Source of the DNA: Thomasclavelia sp047249845
Lineage (GTDB): Bacteria > Bacillota_I > Bacilli_A > Erysipelotrichales > Coprobacillaceae
Length of the DNA: 64,000 nucleotides
Reading direction: 5' to 3'
Assembly (NCBI RefSeq): GCF_047249845.1
Contig: NZ_JBKTWO010000011.1
Span: 1-64,000, forward strand
This document shows, one piece after another, positions 15,948-25,196 of this stretch. How positions within the stretch are numbered: position 1 is the first letter of the stretch; every line of letters begins with the position of its first letter. Under the pieces are notes generated by a model. It was not told where the DNA came from and searched no databases. It saw only the letters and a program-made list of their open reading frames with translations. Position numbers and translations under genes: made by a program.

Positions 15948-18389
15948 ATGAAAAGAAAAAATATTTATCCAATTATATTTTTAACATGTTTAACCTTGGT
16001 GGTAATTTATCTTATCACGCCTTCTTCAAGTATCTTTGGTTCTAATACAGATTGGCTTTCGCAACATGTCAATCTGGCTGATTATATTAGAAATACGATG
16101 TTAGAAAATAAAACAATTTTCCCCGATTTTGCTTTTAACATTGGTGCTGGGCAGAACATTTATAATATATCATACTACGGCCTATTTAGAGTTGATATAT
16201 TGGTAAGTTGTTTACTGCCATCAGTAGAGATGAAAGATATAATAATTACTTATATGATTTTTAATTTAGTTTTAAGTGTTAATCTTACCTATTTATGGTT
16301 GAAACGCAAACAGTTTAATACTTGGCTATGTATAATTGGAGCTATAGCATTACTATCTTCTTCTGTATTATTTCAAAGTCATCGTCAAATAATGTTTGTT
16401 GATTATATGTCGATGTTAATTATAGCATTAATAGCAGTTGATTTATATATTGAAAAGAAAAAGATGATTTTGCTAGTTATTTCTATAGTAGGAATAATAA
16501 CAAATAGTTATTTCTTTAGTATTTCTGCTTTGCTGGTAATATTAAGCTATTTTTGTTTTGAAATGTATAGATTAGAAATGAAATTAACTTTTAAAGAAAT
16601 CTTACATTTTTTAAAACCTTTATTAATAGCAATAATGATTTGTGGAATTTTATTAATTCCTACAGCTTATGTAATGCTTGAAAATCATCAAAGTGGAAAT
16701 ACTAAAATCAATCTATTAACCTTATTAATCCCTAGATTTAATTTTGAATCATTATTATATGATTACTATGGTTGTGGCTTAGGATATTTAGTATGGATAG
16801 GTTTAATTGTTGGTCTAAAGGTTAAAAAAACTCGAAGATTGAATATTTGGTTATTATTAATTTTATTTATCCCTATCTTTTCGTTTGTTTTGAATGGTTT
16901 TTTATATCCCCGACCAAAAATATTAATTCCATTTATTCCATTATTAATATATATGACTACCTATATTCTAAATTATTTAAAACATAATGATATAAAATTA
17001 AATATTAAAATAATTTTATTATTAGCTTTACCAGTTTTATCATTTTATCAACAGCCATTAGCTATTTTGGATATGATAGTATGCAGTATAGGAGTATTAT
17101 TATATTTAAAAAATATTAAACCAGCATTATTGTTATTAGTATTTATGCCTTTTACTATTAGTTTTGTAAATAATCAAGAAGAAAATTATGTTTTATCAGA
17201 CAAATATCAGCAGGTTTCTAAAATAAAAGATATTAAATTAGAAAATGATAGTAGGAGTGATATATTTAAAGAGCCTTTAAACACAGTTAATCAAGTTAAA
17301 AATGATATATTTAGAACATCAATTTATAGTTCCATTAGCAATACTAAGTATAATCAATTTTATTATGATATTATTAATAACCCAATAAGTATTAGAAATA
17401 GGGTTGCATGCTTATCTAATTCTAATGTGTTTTTTCAAGGAATGATGGGAGTAAAGACAATTTATAGTGAAAATGTTGTTCCAATTGGTTATCAAGAAAT
17501 AGAAAAAAATGTATATCAGAGTGAGGATATTTTACCTTTGATTTATGCATCTAATGATCTATTTAGTAATAAAGAATTTGAGAATTTATCATTTCCTCAA
17601 ACGCTAGATACACTATACAATAACACTATTGTAGAAACTGATCAGATAGACTATCAAAGTAAGGTAGTGGAAACTAAATTAAAAACGAATATAAATAATA
17701 AAAGTGATTATTTAGGGATTATTAAGTTAAATAATGGTTATCGTATTAATACAAAGAAAGAAGCAAAATTAGAATTAGATATTAATCAAGATTTATATAA
17801 TAAAATAATGATTATAGAATTTGATTTAAAAAAAGTTAAATTAATTAAAAGTACAGATACTAGTATCACTATTAATGGAGTTAGAAATAGATTATCAGGC
17901 TTAAATGCCGCATATCCAAATCAAAATACCCATTTTACATATATCTTAAGTCAAAATGAAGCAATAGATAAATTAAAAATTGAATTTTCAAAAGGGAGAT
18001 ATGATCTTTCAGATATAAAGGTTAATACAATAGATTATAATGCTATTAAAAAACGTAATCAGGAAATAGATGCATTTAAAGGTGTTTACAATCAAAATGG
18101 AATGGTGGCAGATGGTGAAATCGATGTAAAAGGAGATGGTTATCTTGTAACATCATTTGCTTATCAAAATGGTTATACAATATTGATTGATGGTAAAAAA
18201 GTTAGTAGTGAATGTGTGAATAAAGCTTTTTTAGGAGCTAAGATTTCAAAGGGAAAACATCAAATTAAAATTATGTTTAAACCACCAATGAAAGATGTTG
18301 GTTTTATAGTCAGTGCCTTGGGTATATTAATATTAGTTTTTCAAGGGAGATGGAAAAAAGATGAAAAAAGAATTAAAAGAGTTAATTAG
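15948..18389 (+). CDS. YfhO-family polytopic membrane glycosyltransferase
   Basis: YfhO proteins are GT-C-type membrane enzymes. In Bacillus and Listeria they transfer a sugar from a lipid carrier to teichoic acid outside the membrane. This 813-residue protein has a short basic N-terminus, about a dozen hydrophobic segments between residues 8 and 420, and a large extracellular region. One last membrane segment lies close to the C-terminus (about 780-800). NTDWLSQHVNLADYIR in the first external loop fits the acidic-residue pattern of these enzymes. The frame opens at 15924, but AGGAG at 15932 points to the ATG at 15948. It overlaps gtrA by 29 bases. GtrA and a GtrB-like transferase follow, giving the complete three-component set. 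Confidence 0.85.
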   Translation: MKRKNIYPIIFLTCLTLVVIYLITPSSSIFGSNTDWLSQHVNLADYIRNTMLENKTIFPDFAFNIGAGQNIYNISYYGLFRVDILVSCLLPSVEMKDIIITYMIFNLVLSVNLTYLWLKRKQFNTWLCIIGAIALLSSSVLFQSHRQIMFVDYMSMLIIALIAVDLYIEKKKMILLVISIVGIITNSYFFSISALLVILSYFCFEMYRLEMKLTFKEILHFLKPLLIAIMICGILLIPTAYVMLENHQSGNTKINLLTLLIPRFNFESLLYDYYGCGLGYLVWIGLIVGLKVKKTRRLNIWLLLILFIPIFSFVLNGFLYPRPKILIPFIPLLIYMTTYILNYLKHNDIKLNIKIILLLALPVLSFYQQPLAILDMIVCSIGVLLYLKNIKPALLLLVFMPFTISFVNNQEENYVLSDKYQQVSKIKDIKLENDSRSDIFKEPLNTVNQVKNDIFRTSIYSSISNTKYNQFYYDIINNPISIRNRVACLSNSNVFFQGMMGVKTIYSENVVPIGYQEIEKNVYQSEDILPLIYASNDLFSNKEFENLSFPQTLDTLYNNTIVETDQIDYQSKVVETKLKTNINNKSDYLGIIKLNNGYRINTKKEAKLELDINQDLYNKIMIIEFDLKKVKLIKSTDTSITINGVRNRLSGLNAAYPNQNTHFTYILSQNEAIDKLKIEFSKGRYDLSDIKVNTIDYNAIKKRNQEIDAFKGVYNQNGMVADGEIDVKGDGYLVTSFAYQNGYTILIDGKKVSSECVNKAFLGAKISKGKHQIKIMFKPPMKDVGFIVSALGILILVFQGRWKKDEKRIKRVN

Positions 18390-18768
18390 TTACATATTTG
18401 TAGGTGGTTGTACGACAGCAGTAAATTTTATTATTTATTGGTTTTTTATAAAAATGCTGCGTCAAGGCTGGTTAGTTGCAAATATTATTTCATGGGTGGG
18501 CGCAGTGATATTTGCGTTTTGGGCAAATAAGCGTTATGTCTTTAAAAGTATAAATGAATCTAGAAAAGAAGCATATCAGTTTTTTATATTACGTTTAGGG
18601 ACGTTGGCAGTTGAAAGTATATTGTTATTTATTTTTATTCAGTTATTAGGAGCCAATGAAATGCTTTCAAAGATAGTGGTAAGTGTAATTACGGTAATAT
18701 CTAACTATGGTTTATGTAAGTTTAAGATTTTTGTAGTTAAAGGAGGTCATGAATATGGACAAAATTAG
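18361..18768 (+). CDS. GtrA-family polyprenyl-sugar flippase component
   Basis: A 135-residue protein with four predicted membrane segments. It has the GtrA/GtcA pattern YIFVGGCTTAVNFIIYW near the N-terminus, FWANKRYVFK in the middle and NYGLCKFKIF near the end. GtrA proteins are thought to flip undecaprenyl-phosphate-linked sugar across the membrane. It lies between YfhO (29-base overlap) and the GtrB-like gene (14-base overlap), so the three products are surely made together. Confidence 0.92.
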   Translation: MKKELKELISYIFVGGCTTAVNFIIYWFFIKMLRQGWLVANIISWVGAVIFAFWANKRYVFKSINESRKEAYQFFILRLGTLAVESILLFIFIQLLGANEMLSKIVVSVITVISNYGLCKFKIFVVKGGHEYGQN

Positions 18769-19699
18769 TGTTATAGTTCCCTGTTATAATGAAGAAGAAG
18801 TACTCCCTTTATTTCATCAAGAAGTAACAAAGGAATTAAAGAAAATTGAAAATATCAACTATGAAATATTATTTATTGATGATGGTAGTCATGACCATAC
18901 AATAGATTTATTAAAAGTAATTTGTTTAAAAGATGAACATTGCAGCTATTATTCATTTTCACGAAATTTTGGAAAGGAAGCAGCAATGTTTGCAGGACTA
19001 GAGAAATCAAGTGGTGATTATTGTGTTATTATGGATGCTGATTTACAACATCCGCCACATTTATTAGCCCCTATGTATCATGCTGTTAGCCAGGAAGGGT
19101 ATGATTGCTGTGCAGGAAAACGTATGGATCGAGATGGTGAGGGGGCATTACGAAATTTTTTAAGTAAGTCATTTTATAAGATAATGCAGCGTTTATCTAA
19201 CCTGGATATGTCAGATGGTGCTGGTGATTTTAGGATGATGAATAGATTAATGGTTAATTCGATATTAGAAATTAGAGAGTATAATCGTTATATGAAAGGA
19301 TTATTTTCGTATGTTGGTTTTGAAACTAAATGGATTCCTTTTAATAATGTTGAAAGAGCTGCTGGAAGTACTAAATGGAATTTTAAGAGTTTGTTTTCTT
19401 ATGCCTTGGAAGGAATTTTCTCATTTTCTACAGCTCCATTAAAATTAGCAGGAATATTTGGTGTGTTTCTGTTTGTTGGTTCGATTATTTTATCTCTTTA
19501 TACAGCAGTATCAACATTGATGTTTGGAAATAGTGTTAGTGGTTATACGACAATTGTTTGTTTAATATTATTTTTAAGCGGTACACAAATGTTGTTAATT
19601 GCAATTTTGGGAGAATATATATCTAAAGATTATATGGAAAATAAAGCTCGACCAATTTATATTGTAAAAGATAGTAATCGTAAACATGGTTATAATTAG
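18755..19699 (+). CDS. GtrB/CsbB-like polyprenyl-phosphate glycosyltransferase
   Basis: A GT2 enzyme that loads a sugar from a nucleotide donor onto undecaprenyl phosphate on the cytoplasmic face. It has VIVPCYNEEEVLP, IDDGSHDHT, the DXD-type MDADLQHPP and GDFRMMNR. Two C-terminal membrane segments lie at about 230-255 and 268-292. The ATG at 18749 is too close to the AAAGGAGG site, so the ATG at 18755 (314 residues) is chosen. CsbB of Bacillus has the same length and membrane plan. The sugar (N-acetylglucosamine or another) cannot be told from sequence. Confidence 0.92.
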   Translation: MDKISVIVPCYNEEEVLPLFHQEVTKELKKIENINYEILFIDDGSHDHTIDLLKVICLKDEHCSYYSFSRNFGKEAAMFAGLEKSSGDYCVIMDADLQHPPHLLAPMYHAVSQEGYDCCAGKRMDRDGEGALRNFLSKSFYKIMQRLSNLDMSDGAGDFRMMNRLMVNSILEIREYNRYMKGLFSYVGFETKWIPFNNVERAAGSTKWNFKSLFSYALEGIFSFSTAPLKLAGIFGVFLFVGSIILSLYTAVSTLMFGNSVSGYTTIVCLILFLSGTQMLLIAILGEYISKDYMENKARPIYIVKDSNRKHGYN

Positions 19700-19710
19700 A
19701 GGATTATTAT

Positions 19711-19760
19711 TTACCAGAAGTAGGATAAAATATTGATTTATCTATTTCTGGTTTTATTTT
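19711..19760 (+). terminator. Terminator of the glycosylation operon
   Basis: A long imperfect stem. The ends ACCAGAA (19713) and TTCTGGT (19746) pair, with an inner helix near TAGGATAAA/TTTATCTA, followed by TTTATTTT. Confidence 0.75.
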
Positions 19761-20368
19761 GGATATTAAAATCTTATTTTCAGTGATATTTTATTGGATA
19801 GAGTTTTTTAATTATTAAAGACTTTAGAAGATTTTAACCTTTTTTAATATGGAATAATTTTGTTAGATTAATCTATTATTCATATGTCTTGAAATGAGAA
19901 AGTCAAAAGGAACAGATAATTTTACCAAAAATACAGCACTGACAAGTAAATTTTTTTGGGACTAAATACAGGTGGAAATAAAGTAGATAATAATGCAGTA
20001 AGAGGGGTTATGAGTAGATAAAAGGAAGATTATATATAATAAAAGAGACACTTGGAAATAAGGTTTTAAGTACCTGCAACATAAGGAATATCTCCCATCC
20101 TTTCTAAATAAGAAAGGAAATATCATAACGCCAAAGATTATTGAAATCAATATCATCTATAATCATTTTTAATGATATTAAAATAACAAGGAGCTTTTAC
20201 ACTATAAATAGAATTGAACTTTATTAAATAATATTTACTTATTAATAAGTGATGAAAAATGTTTAAAATAAAAAAATTACTTGTTAATGCATATAGGTTA
20301 GAACTCTTTTTTGACTTAAGAGATAAAAGGATTTATAATTAAATTAATTGGAGGTCGTAGAAGATAAA
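19761..20368. other. Long non-coding gap, possibly decayed sequence
   Basis: About 600 bases without a convincing gene. Base composition in 19920-20160 is less AT-rich than in most gaps, and short open stretches on the plus strand are broken by many stops. An inverted repeat CTTTCT/AGAAAG occurs near 20100. The minus-strand frame at 19962-20156 has no ribosome site and looks accidental. A degraded insertion element or gene is possible but not shown. Confidence 0.4.
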
Positions 20369-21214
20369 ATGAAGAAATTTTTAAATGCATTTTTAACAAT
20401 TATTATGATATGTGTAATCATATTACTATGTGTTAATTTATCAATTCGAGCAATGTCAACAAAAACAGTTACTAATGCAATTGTAATCCAAGAAGCAAGT
20501 GGTAAAATTAAAGAGGTTTTAAATGAATCTTTTCCAGATGTAAGTAGTGAAAATATTAGTAAGGTAGAAGATATAATAAAAAATAATGATACTTTAAATA
20601 ATATTACAGGAGATTTTTTAGATCAAATTACAGAAGCTATAAATAGTGGTAAAGATATACAAACAACGGCTATTTTAGATGGGATATCAGATGCTATAGA
20701 TAATAGTATTCCTGAACTTGAGGAAGCGATTGGTAAGAAAATTCCTCAAGAGCAAATAGATAAGATTGAAACTAAATTAGCTGATAAAGATGGAACTTTA
20801 CAAAAAAAGGTAAAAAGTACAGTTGAAAAGATTCAAACAGCTACTCCAAAAACAAAACAATTTATTAAAACATATGATACTTTAAGTAATAATATAACTA
20901 GGATAATTAGCATAATTGGAATTATAATTATTGCTGTTTTATTAGGTGTAATTAATAAATCTTATTTTAAATGGACATTGTTTAGTGGGATAAGTTCATT
21001 AGTATCAGGTGTATTATTAGGGTTGTTCTTGCCTTTGATTGTTAGTGCTATGGAATTTACAATAGGAATGAGAATATTAGGAATGAGTATAGATATTCCA
21101 GTTGATAGTTTACGTATGTCAGGATTAATTTGTGGAGGGATTGGAATAGTATTAATTATTATTTATATGGTTTTAAAGCGAAAGTATCCTACATATAATC
21201 GACATTATTATTGA
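20369..21214 (+). CDS. Membrane protein with large extracellular helical domain
   Basis: I do not recognise this 281-residue protein. It starts with a signal-anchor (about 5-25). An external region of about 150 polar, mostly helical residues follows, then three membrane segments (about 178-200, 207-237 and 248-272), ending in a basic tail. A TTG at 20348 opens the frame, but GGAGG at 20350 and the signal sequence favour the ATG at 20369, with a longish 14-base spacing. It is flanked by the long gap and by a terminator, so it is a single-gene unit. Confidence 0.65.
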   Translation: MKKFLNAFLTIIMICVIILLCVNLSIRAMSTKTVTNAIVIQEASGKIKEVLNESFPDVSSENISKVEDIIKNNDTLNNITGDFLDQITEAINSGKDIQTTAILDGISDAIDNSIPELEEAIGKKIPQEQIDKIETKLADKDGTLQKKVKSTVEKIQTATPKTKQFIKTYDTLSNNITRIISIIGIIIIAVLLGVINKSYFKWTLFSGISSLVSGVLLGLFLPLIVSAMEFTIGMRILGMSIDIPVDSLRMSGLICGGIGIVLIIIYMVLKRKYPTYNRHYY

Positions 21215-21237
21215 GTGCCTTTGACACTCTTTTTATT
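21213..21237 (+). terminator. Short terminator after the membrane protein
   Basis: Stem GAGTG/CACTC (21213-21217 and 21225-21229) overlapping the stop codon, followed by TTTTTATTTTT. Confidence 0.65.
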
Positions 21238-21254
21238 TTTCACAAATAAAAGGA

Positions 21255-21935
21255 TTAGTACCAATCTTGGTAGCTAATCCAATTTTCATATGGAAACATA
21301 TGTGACAGCTTATCACATACTTTGTTTTGAGAAGCATAGTTAGAAATTAATTGATTTTTTTGTTCAAGTAAATCATCGGTATAAAGATGTTTCATTGGTA
21401 AAATAGGATTACTTTTACGATAATAACGACCAAAATATTTTAAATTGCTAGTTATATTGATATCTTTTGCTATTGAAGTGACAATAGCACTAGTCATTTT
21501 ATGATGAGCATGTCCATATTCACCCTTAGGATTATGGGTAACTATAGTTGTATAAGTGTGATTAGATAGTATGTAGCTTAGGTCATTTTCAATATCATGA
21601 TAGACTTTTTTCCAATTATCGCGTTTGCCATTAGTTTTATCGGGATAATCTAAGATAATACCAGTATTATGGGTTTGTTCCATAACTTCATGAAATTCAT
21701 TAGCACGTGTTTGATTATTACCATTAGTTAAACATATAACAAGATAATTGTTTTGTAGTAAATGGATACCTCCCCAAATAGTTTCATCATCAGGATGTGC
21801 TACTATCATAATATTTTGATAATTTGAAAAGTTTATTTCATTAAATAAATCTTGATTTTTGGTTTTGTTCGCTTTTGCATTGGCATTGCTGCAACCACAA
21901 AGCAAGACCATACAAATAATAATAATTTTTTTCAT
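21255..21935 (-). CDS. PIG-L family deacetylase, predicted lipoprotein
   Basis: PIG-L (LmbE-like) enzymes are zinc-dependent deacetylases of N-acetylglucosamine-containing molecules. The 226-residue protein starts with a signal peptide ending in a lipobox, LLCGC with Cys14, so it should be anchored on the outer face of the membrane. The zinc motif AHPDDETIWGG is near residue 46, and the second site GEYGHAHHKMTS near 139 completes metal binding. It is convergent with the membrane-protein gene. No Shine-Dalgarno sequence is visible. A minus-strand TGGTACAAT lies only 6 bases before the ATG, so the transcript may be leaderless. Surface location suggests an envelope glycan or glycolipid substrate, which is inference. 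Confidence 0.88.
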   Translation of the reverse strand: MKKIIIICMVLLCGCSNANAKANKTKNQDLFNEINFSNYQNIMIVAHPDDETIWGGIHLLQNNYLVICLTNGNNQTRANEFHEVMEQTHNTGIILDYPDKTNGKRDNWKKVYHDIENDLSYILSNHTYTTIVTHNPKGEYGHAHHKMTSAIVTSIAKDINITSNLKYFGRYYRKSNPILPMKHLYTDDLLEQKNQLISNYASQNKVCDKLSHMFPYENWISYQDWY

Positions 21936-21941
21936 ATATAA

Positions 21942-21950
21942 ATTGTACCA
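21942..21950 (-). promoter_or_regulatory. Extended -10 directly before the PIG-L start
   Basis: Reading the minus strand, TGGTACAAT ends 6 bases before the ATG at 21935, placing transcription start on or next to the start codon. The -35 region is not convincing. Confidence 0.45.
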
Positions 21951-22316
21951 CTTTATTGAATTAATAAAATAAAACCTTTCTTAAAAGAACTTAAGATTAT
22001 CTTAACATTGATTTATCTTACAATAATTGTTAAAATCTATTTTGTTGATTTTAATTATAAAATGACTATTGTTAGTTTATTATGTTAATTTTAGGAAAAA
22101 GCAATATAATATAAATAATTTTTTTGTAAAATTGAATAAAATAAACAGATAAATTTTTTTATTTACTAATTTTCTAAAAATAAAGAAATTCATGGTAATA
22201 TCAGTTATAATTGATAATTGTTTGAAGATAGAATGAGTAGTAATAGAGCATTTTATTTTCCTATTCAAAAAAATTTTGATACGATAGAAATAGATTTTTA
22301 GGAGGGAAAGTATTGT
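21951..22316. other. AT-rich gap upstream of nrdD
   Basis: About 365 bases, extremely AT-rich, between divergent genes. AGGAGGG at 22300-22306 is the nrdD ribosome site. I see no clear NrdR box, riboswitch or small gene; the minus-strand frame at 22080-22463 runs into nrdD and is a shadow. Confidence 0.5.
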
Positions 22317-24476
22317 ATGAAAGTAGTAAAAAGAGATGGACAAAAAGTTAAATTTGATGCTATTAAAATCGAAAATGCGATATTGAAAGCGATGAAGTGT
22401 GGTAGTGGAATTGTTGATGCAAAGTGTGCACATGACATTGCAGTAGAGATTGAAAAATGGCATAAATACGATGAAGATAATATTTCAATTTATCGTATTG
22501 AAGGACAAGTATTTGAAAAATTGATTGAAAAAGGACAAATTTTAACTGCTAAAGCATATGAAGGATATCGTAAAGTACGAGAGTTTCAACGTGAAACTAA
22601 TACAATAGATAATGAAATCTATGGAATTGTAAATCAAACTAATAAAGAAGCAATGGAAGAAAATTCTAATAAAGATGCTACAGTTTTAGCAACTCAAAGA
22701 GATTTGATTGCTGGAGAGTTTTCAAAAGATTATTGTCGGAGATTACTTTTACCACCAAAGATCGTTCAAGCTCATGATGATGGAATTATCCATTTCCATG
22801 ATATGGACTATTATATACAAAAAATGCATAACTGTGATTTGGTGAATTTAAAAGATATGTTTGCACAAGGGACGGTAATTAACGATAAATTAATTGAAAC
22901 TCCTAAATCTTTACAAACTGCTTGTACAGTAGCAACTCAGATCGTTCAACAAGTTGCTAATGGTCAATATGGAGGACAAACTATTTCTTTAGCACATCTA
23001 TCGCCTTATGTAAGATTAAGTTATGAAAAACATCAACGTAATGTACGTCATGAAGGAAAATTAATTGGTATTGAATATACTGATGAACAAGTAGAAAAAA
23101 TTGCTACATCAAGAATAAAAGATGAAATAAAAGCAGGAATTCAAACAATTCAATATCAGATTAATACTTTTTCTACAACTAATGGACAAGCTCCGTTTTT
23201 ATCAGTATTTATGTATTTAAAAGAAGAACCTGAATATATAAAAGAAACTGCAATGTTAATTGAAGAAACATTAAGACAACGCTATGTTGGAATGAAAAAT
23301 CCAGTTGGGGCATATGTTACACCAGCTTTCCCAAAACTACTTTATGTACTAGATGATAATAATGTTCCTCAAGATAGTGAATATCGTTACTTGACAGATT
23401 TGGCAGTTAAATGTGTATCTAAGAGAATGATGCCAGATTTTATTTCAGCTAAAGTAATGAGAGAAAATTATGAAGGACAGGTTTTTCCATGCATGGGGTG
23501 TCGAAGCTTTTTATCGCCATGGAAAGATGAAAATGGTGAATACAAGTGGTATGGCCGTTTTAATCAAGGAGTTGTGACTTTAAATCTTGCTGATGCTGGA
23601 TTATCAGCAAATCATAAACTTGATATTTTCTGGAAAATATTAGATGAAAGATTAGAGTTATGTAAAGAAGCTTTAATGTTGCGACATGAAAGTTTAAAAG
23701 GAACGTTATCAGATGTAAGCCCAATCCATTGGCGCTATGGGGCTTTGGCTCGATTGAAATCTGGAGAAACGATTGATAAATTATTAGAAAATGGGTACTC
23801 AACCATTTCACTTGGATATATTGGTTTATATGAATGTGTAGTATCTTTGATAGGAGAGACGCATACTTCAAAAGAAGGAAATGAATTAGCAACAAAAATC
23901 ATGCAGCGTTTAAGAGAAGCTTGTGATAGCTGGAAAGAAGAAACAGGTCTTGGTTTTGGGTTATATGGAACACCAGCAGAATCTACTACATATACTTTCG
24001 CTCGTGCATTGAAAAAACGTTTTGGAATTGTTAAAGGTATTACTGATAAGGATTATTTAACGAATTCGTATCATGTTAATGTAAAAGAACATATTGATGC
24101 TTTTGATAAATTAAAGGTAGAAGCAAAGTTTCAAAAAGTATCATCGGGTGGGGCAATTAGTTATGTAGAAGTAACAAATATGTCAGAGAATCTAGATGCG
24201 CTTTCTGCTTTAATTGATTATATGTATGATACGATACAGTATGCAGAAATTAATACCAAATCAGACTATTGCCAGGAATGTGGCTTTGATGGAGAAATTT
24301 TATTAGATGAAAATCGTGAATGGTATTGTCCAAATTGCGGTAATCGTAATCATAAATCTTTAAATGTATGTCGACGTACTTGTGGATATTTAGGTGATAA
24401 TTTCTGGAATCAAGGTAGAACTCAAGAAATAGCTGAACGATTTGTCCATTTAGATAATCATTTATTTGGTGAATAA
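22317..24476 (+). CDS. nrdD: Anaerobic ribonucleoside-triphosphate reductase NrdD
   Basis: The class III reductase makes deoxyribonucleotides from ribonucleoside triphosphates without oxygen, using a glycyl radical and formate as reductant in the known enzymes. The 719-residue protein starts with an ATP-cone (about 1-90, VKRDGQKVKFDAIKIENAI). The long catalytic barrel includes CTVATQIVQQVANGQYGGQT and FPCMGCRSFL. The C-terminal part has a four-cysteine zinc site (CQEC and CPNC) and the radical loop RRTCGYLGDNFWNQGR. The activase NrdG starts 2 bases after the stop. AGGAGGG precedes the ATG. Finding it in a core operon fits an obligate or facultative anaerobe. Confidence 0.97.
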   Translation: MKVVKRDGQKVKFDAIKIENAILKAMKCGSGIVDAKCAHDIAVEIEKWHKYDEDNISIYRIEGQVFEKLIEKGQILTAKAYEGYRKVREFQRETNTIDNEIYGIVNQTNKEAMEENSNKDATVLATQRDLIAGEFSKDYCRRLLLPPKIVQAHDDGIIHFHDMDYYIQKMHNCDLVNLKDMFAQGTVINDKLIETPKSLQTACTVATQIVQQVANGQYGGQTISLAHLSPYVRLSYEKHQRNVRHEGKLIGIEYTDEQVEKIATSRIKDEIKAGIQTIQYQINTFSTTNGQAPFLSVFMYLKEEPEYIKETAMLIEETLRQRYVGMKNPVGAYVTPAFPKLLYVLDDNNVPQDSEYRYLTDLAVKCVSKRMMPDFISAKVMRENYEGQVFPCMGCRSFLSPWKDENGEYKWYGRFNQGVVTLNLADAGLSANHKLDIFWKILDERLELCKEALMLRHESLKGTLSDVSPIHWRYGALARLKSGETIDKLLENGYSTISLGYIGLYECVVSLIGETHTSKEGNELATKIMQRLREACDSWKEETGLGFGLYGTPAESTTYTFARALKKRFGIVKGITDKDYLTNSYHVNVKEHIDAFDKLKVEAKFQKVSSGGAISYVEVTNMSENLDALSALIDYMYDTIQYAEINTKSDYCQECGFDGEILLDENREWYCPNCGNRNHKSLNVCRRTCGYLGDNFWNQGRTQEIAERFVHLDNHLFGE

Positions 24477-24478
24477 TA

Positions 24479-24997
24479 ATGAGATATGCCCAAATTAGAA
24501 AAACGGATGTTGCTAATGGTGAAGGAATAAGAGTTTCTCTATATATTCAAGGTTGTCATCGACATTGTATAAATTGTTTTAATCCGGAAACGTGGGATTT
24601 TAATGGTGGTAAAGAATTTAATGAAGATGTAGAAAATAATCTGATAGAATTGATTAATCAACCTCATATTGTTGGAGTAACAATACTTGGGGGAGAACCA
24701 CTTGAGATTGAAAATAGAAAAGATGTATCTAAATTATTAAAAAGAATTAAAGAGTGTTGTCAGAATAAAAATATTTGGCTTTATTCATCGTTTTTATATG
24801 AAGAAATAGAAGAATTTGATGAAAAGTTACTACCATATATTGATATCTTAGTAGATGGGCCTTTTATTGATAGATTAAAAGATCGTAAGTTGAGATTTAG
24901 AGGTTCTTCGAATCAAAGAGTAATAGATGTACAAAAAACATTAGAAAATAAAAAGATTGTATTATATAATGGTAGTAGATTTTATAAAAATGATTAA
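24479..24997 (+). CDS. nrdG: Anaerobic NrdD-activating radical SAM enzyme NrdG
   Basis: NrdG is the radical S-adenosylmethionine activase that makes the glycyl radical on NrdD. The 172-residue protein has GEGIRVSLYIQGCHRHCINC with the CxxxCxxC iron-sulfur motif near residue 26. The SAM-binding GGEP motif (LGGEPLE) is near 63. A short C-terminal domain follows. Its start lies two bases after the nrdD stop, so the two genes form one operon, ended by the strong hairpin at 25046. Confidence 0.96.
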   Translation: MRYAQIRKTDVANGEGIRVSLYIQGCHRHCINCFNPETWDFNGGKEFNEDVENNLIELINQPHIVGVTILGGEPLEIENRKDVSKLLKRIKECCQNKNIWLYSSFLYEEIEEFDEKLLPYIDILVDGPFIDRLKDRKLRFRGSSNQRVIDVQKTLENKKIVLYNGSRFYKND

Positions 24998-25045
24998 TTA
25001 GATATTTAAATCTATGGTTACTGAAGTAATTTATAAATAAATTTT

Positions 25046-25084
25046 AATTAAAAACTACCTAAAAAATGTAGGTAGTTTTTAATT
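25046..25084. terminator. Strong terminator after nrdG
   Basis: A 16-bp perfect stem (25046-25061 and 25069-25084) with a 7-base loop. The T-rich right arm acts on the plus strand. The symmetrical A/T flanks would also work on the minus strand. Confidence 0.9.
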
Positions 25085-25153
25085 ATATTGGTAATAATAT
25101 ATTGTTATTTAAAAGACAAAATTTAGATTAATGTACCTTATTAGCTAAATATG

Positions 25154-25162
25154 TGCTATACT
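25154..25162 (+). promoter_or_regulatory. Extended -10 promoter of pssA
   Basis: TGCTATACT gives an extended -10 element 34 bases before the pssA ATG. A -35 is weak. Confidence 0.45.
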
Positions 25163-25196
25163 GTTTTTGTTAAAAAATATATTAGGGAGTAGAAAA

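Noticed and set aside
19962..20156. A 64-codon minus-strand frame in the long gap
   Set aside because: No ribosome site and no recognisable motif. Stops surround it and it fits random open sequence.
22080..22463. A 127-codon minus-strand frame across the nrdD start
   Set aside because: It overlaps the first codons of nrdD, has no ribosome site, and its composition is that of reversed AT-rich DNA.
25167..25196. Upstream TTG start for pssA
   Set aside because: It would add ten residues that overlap the AGGGAG ribosome site; the ATG at 25197 has correct spacing.
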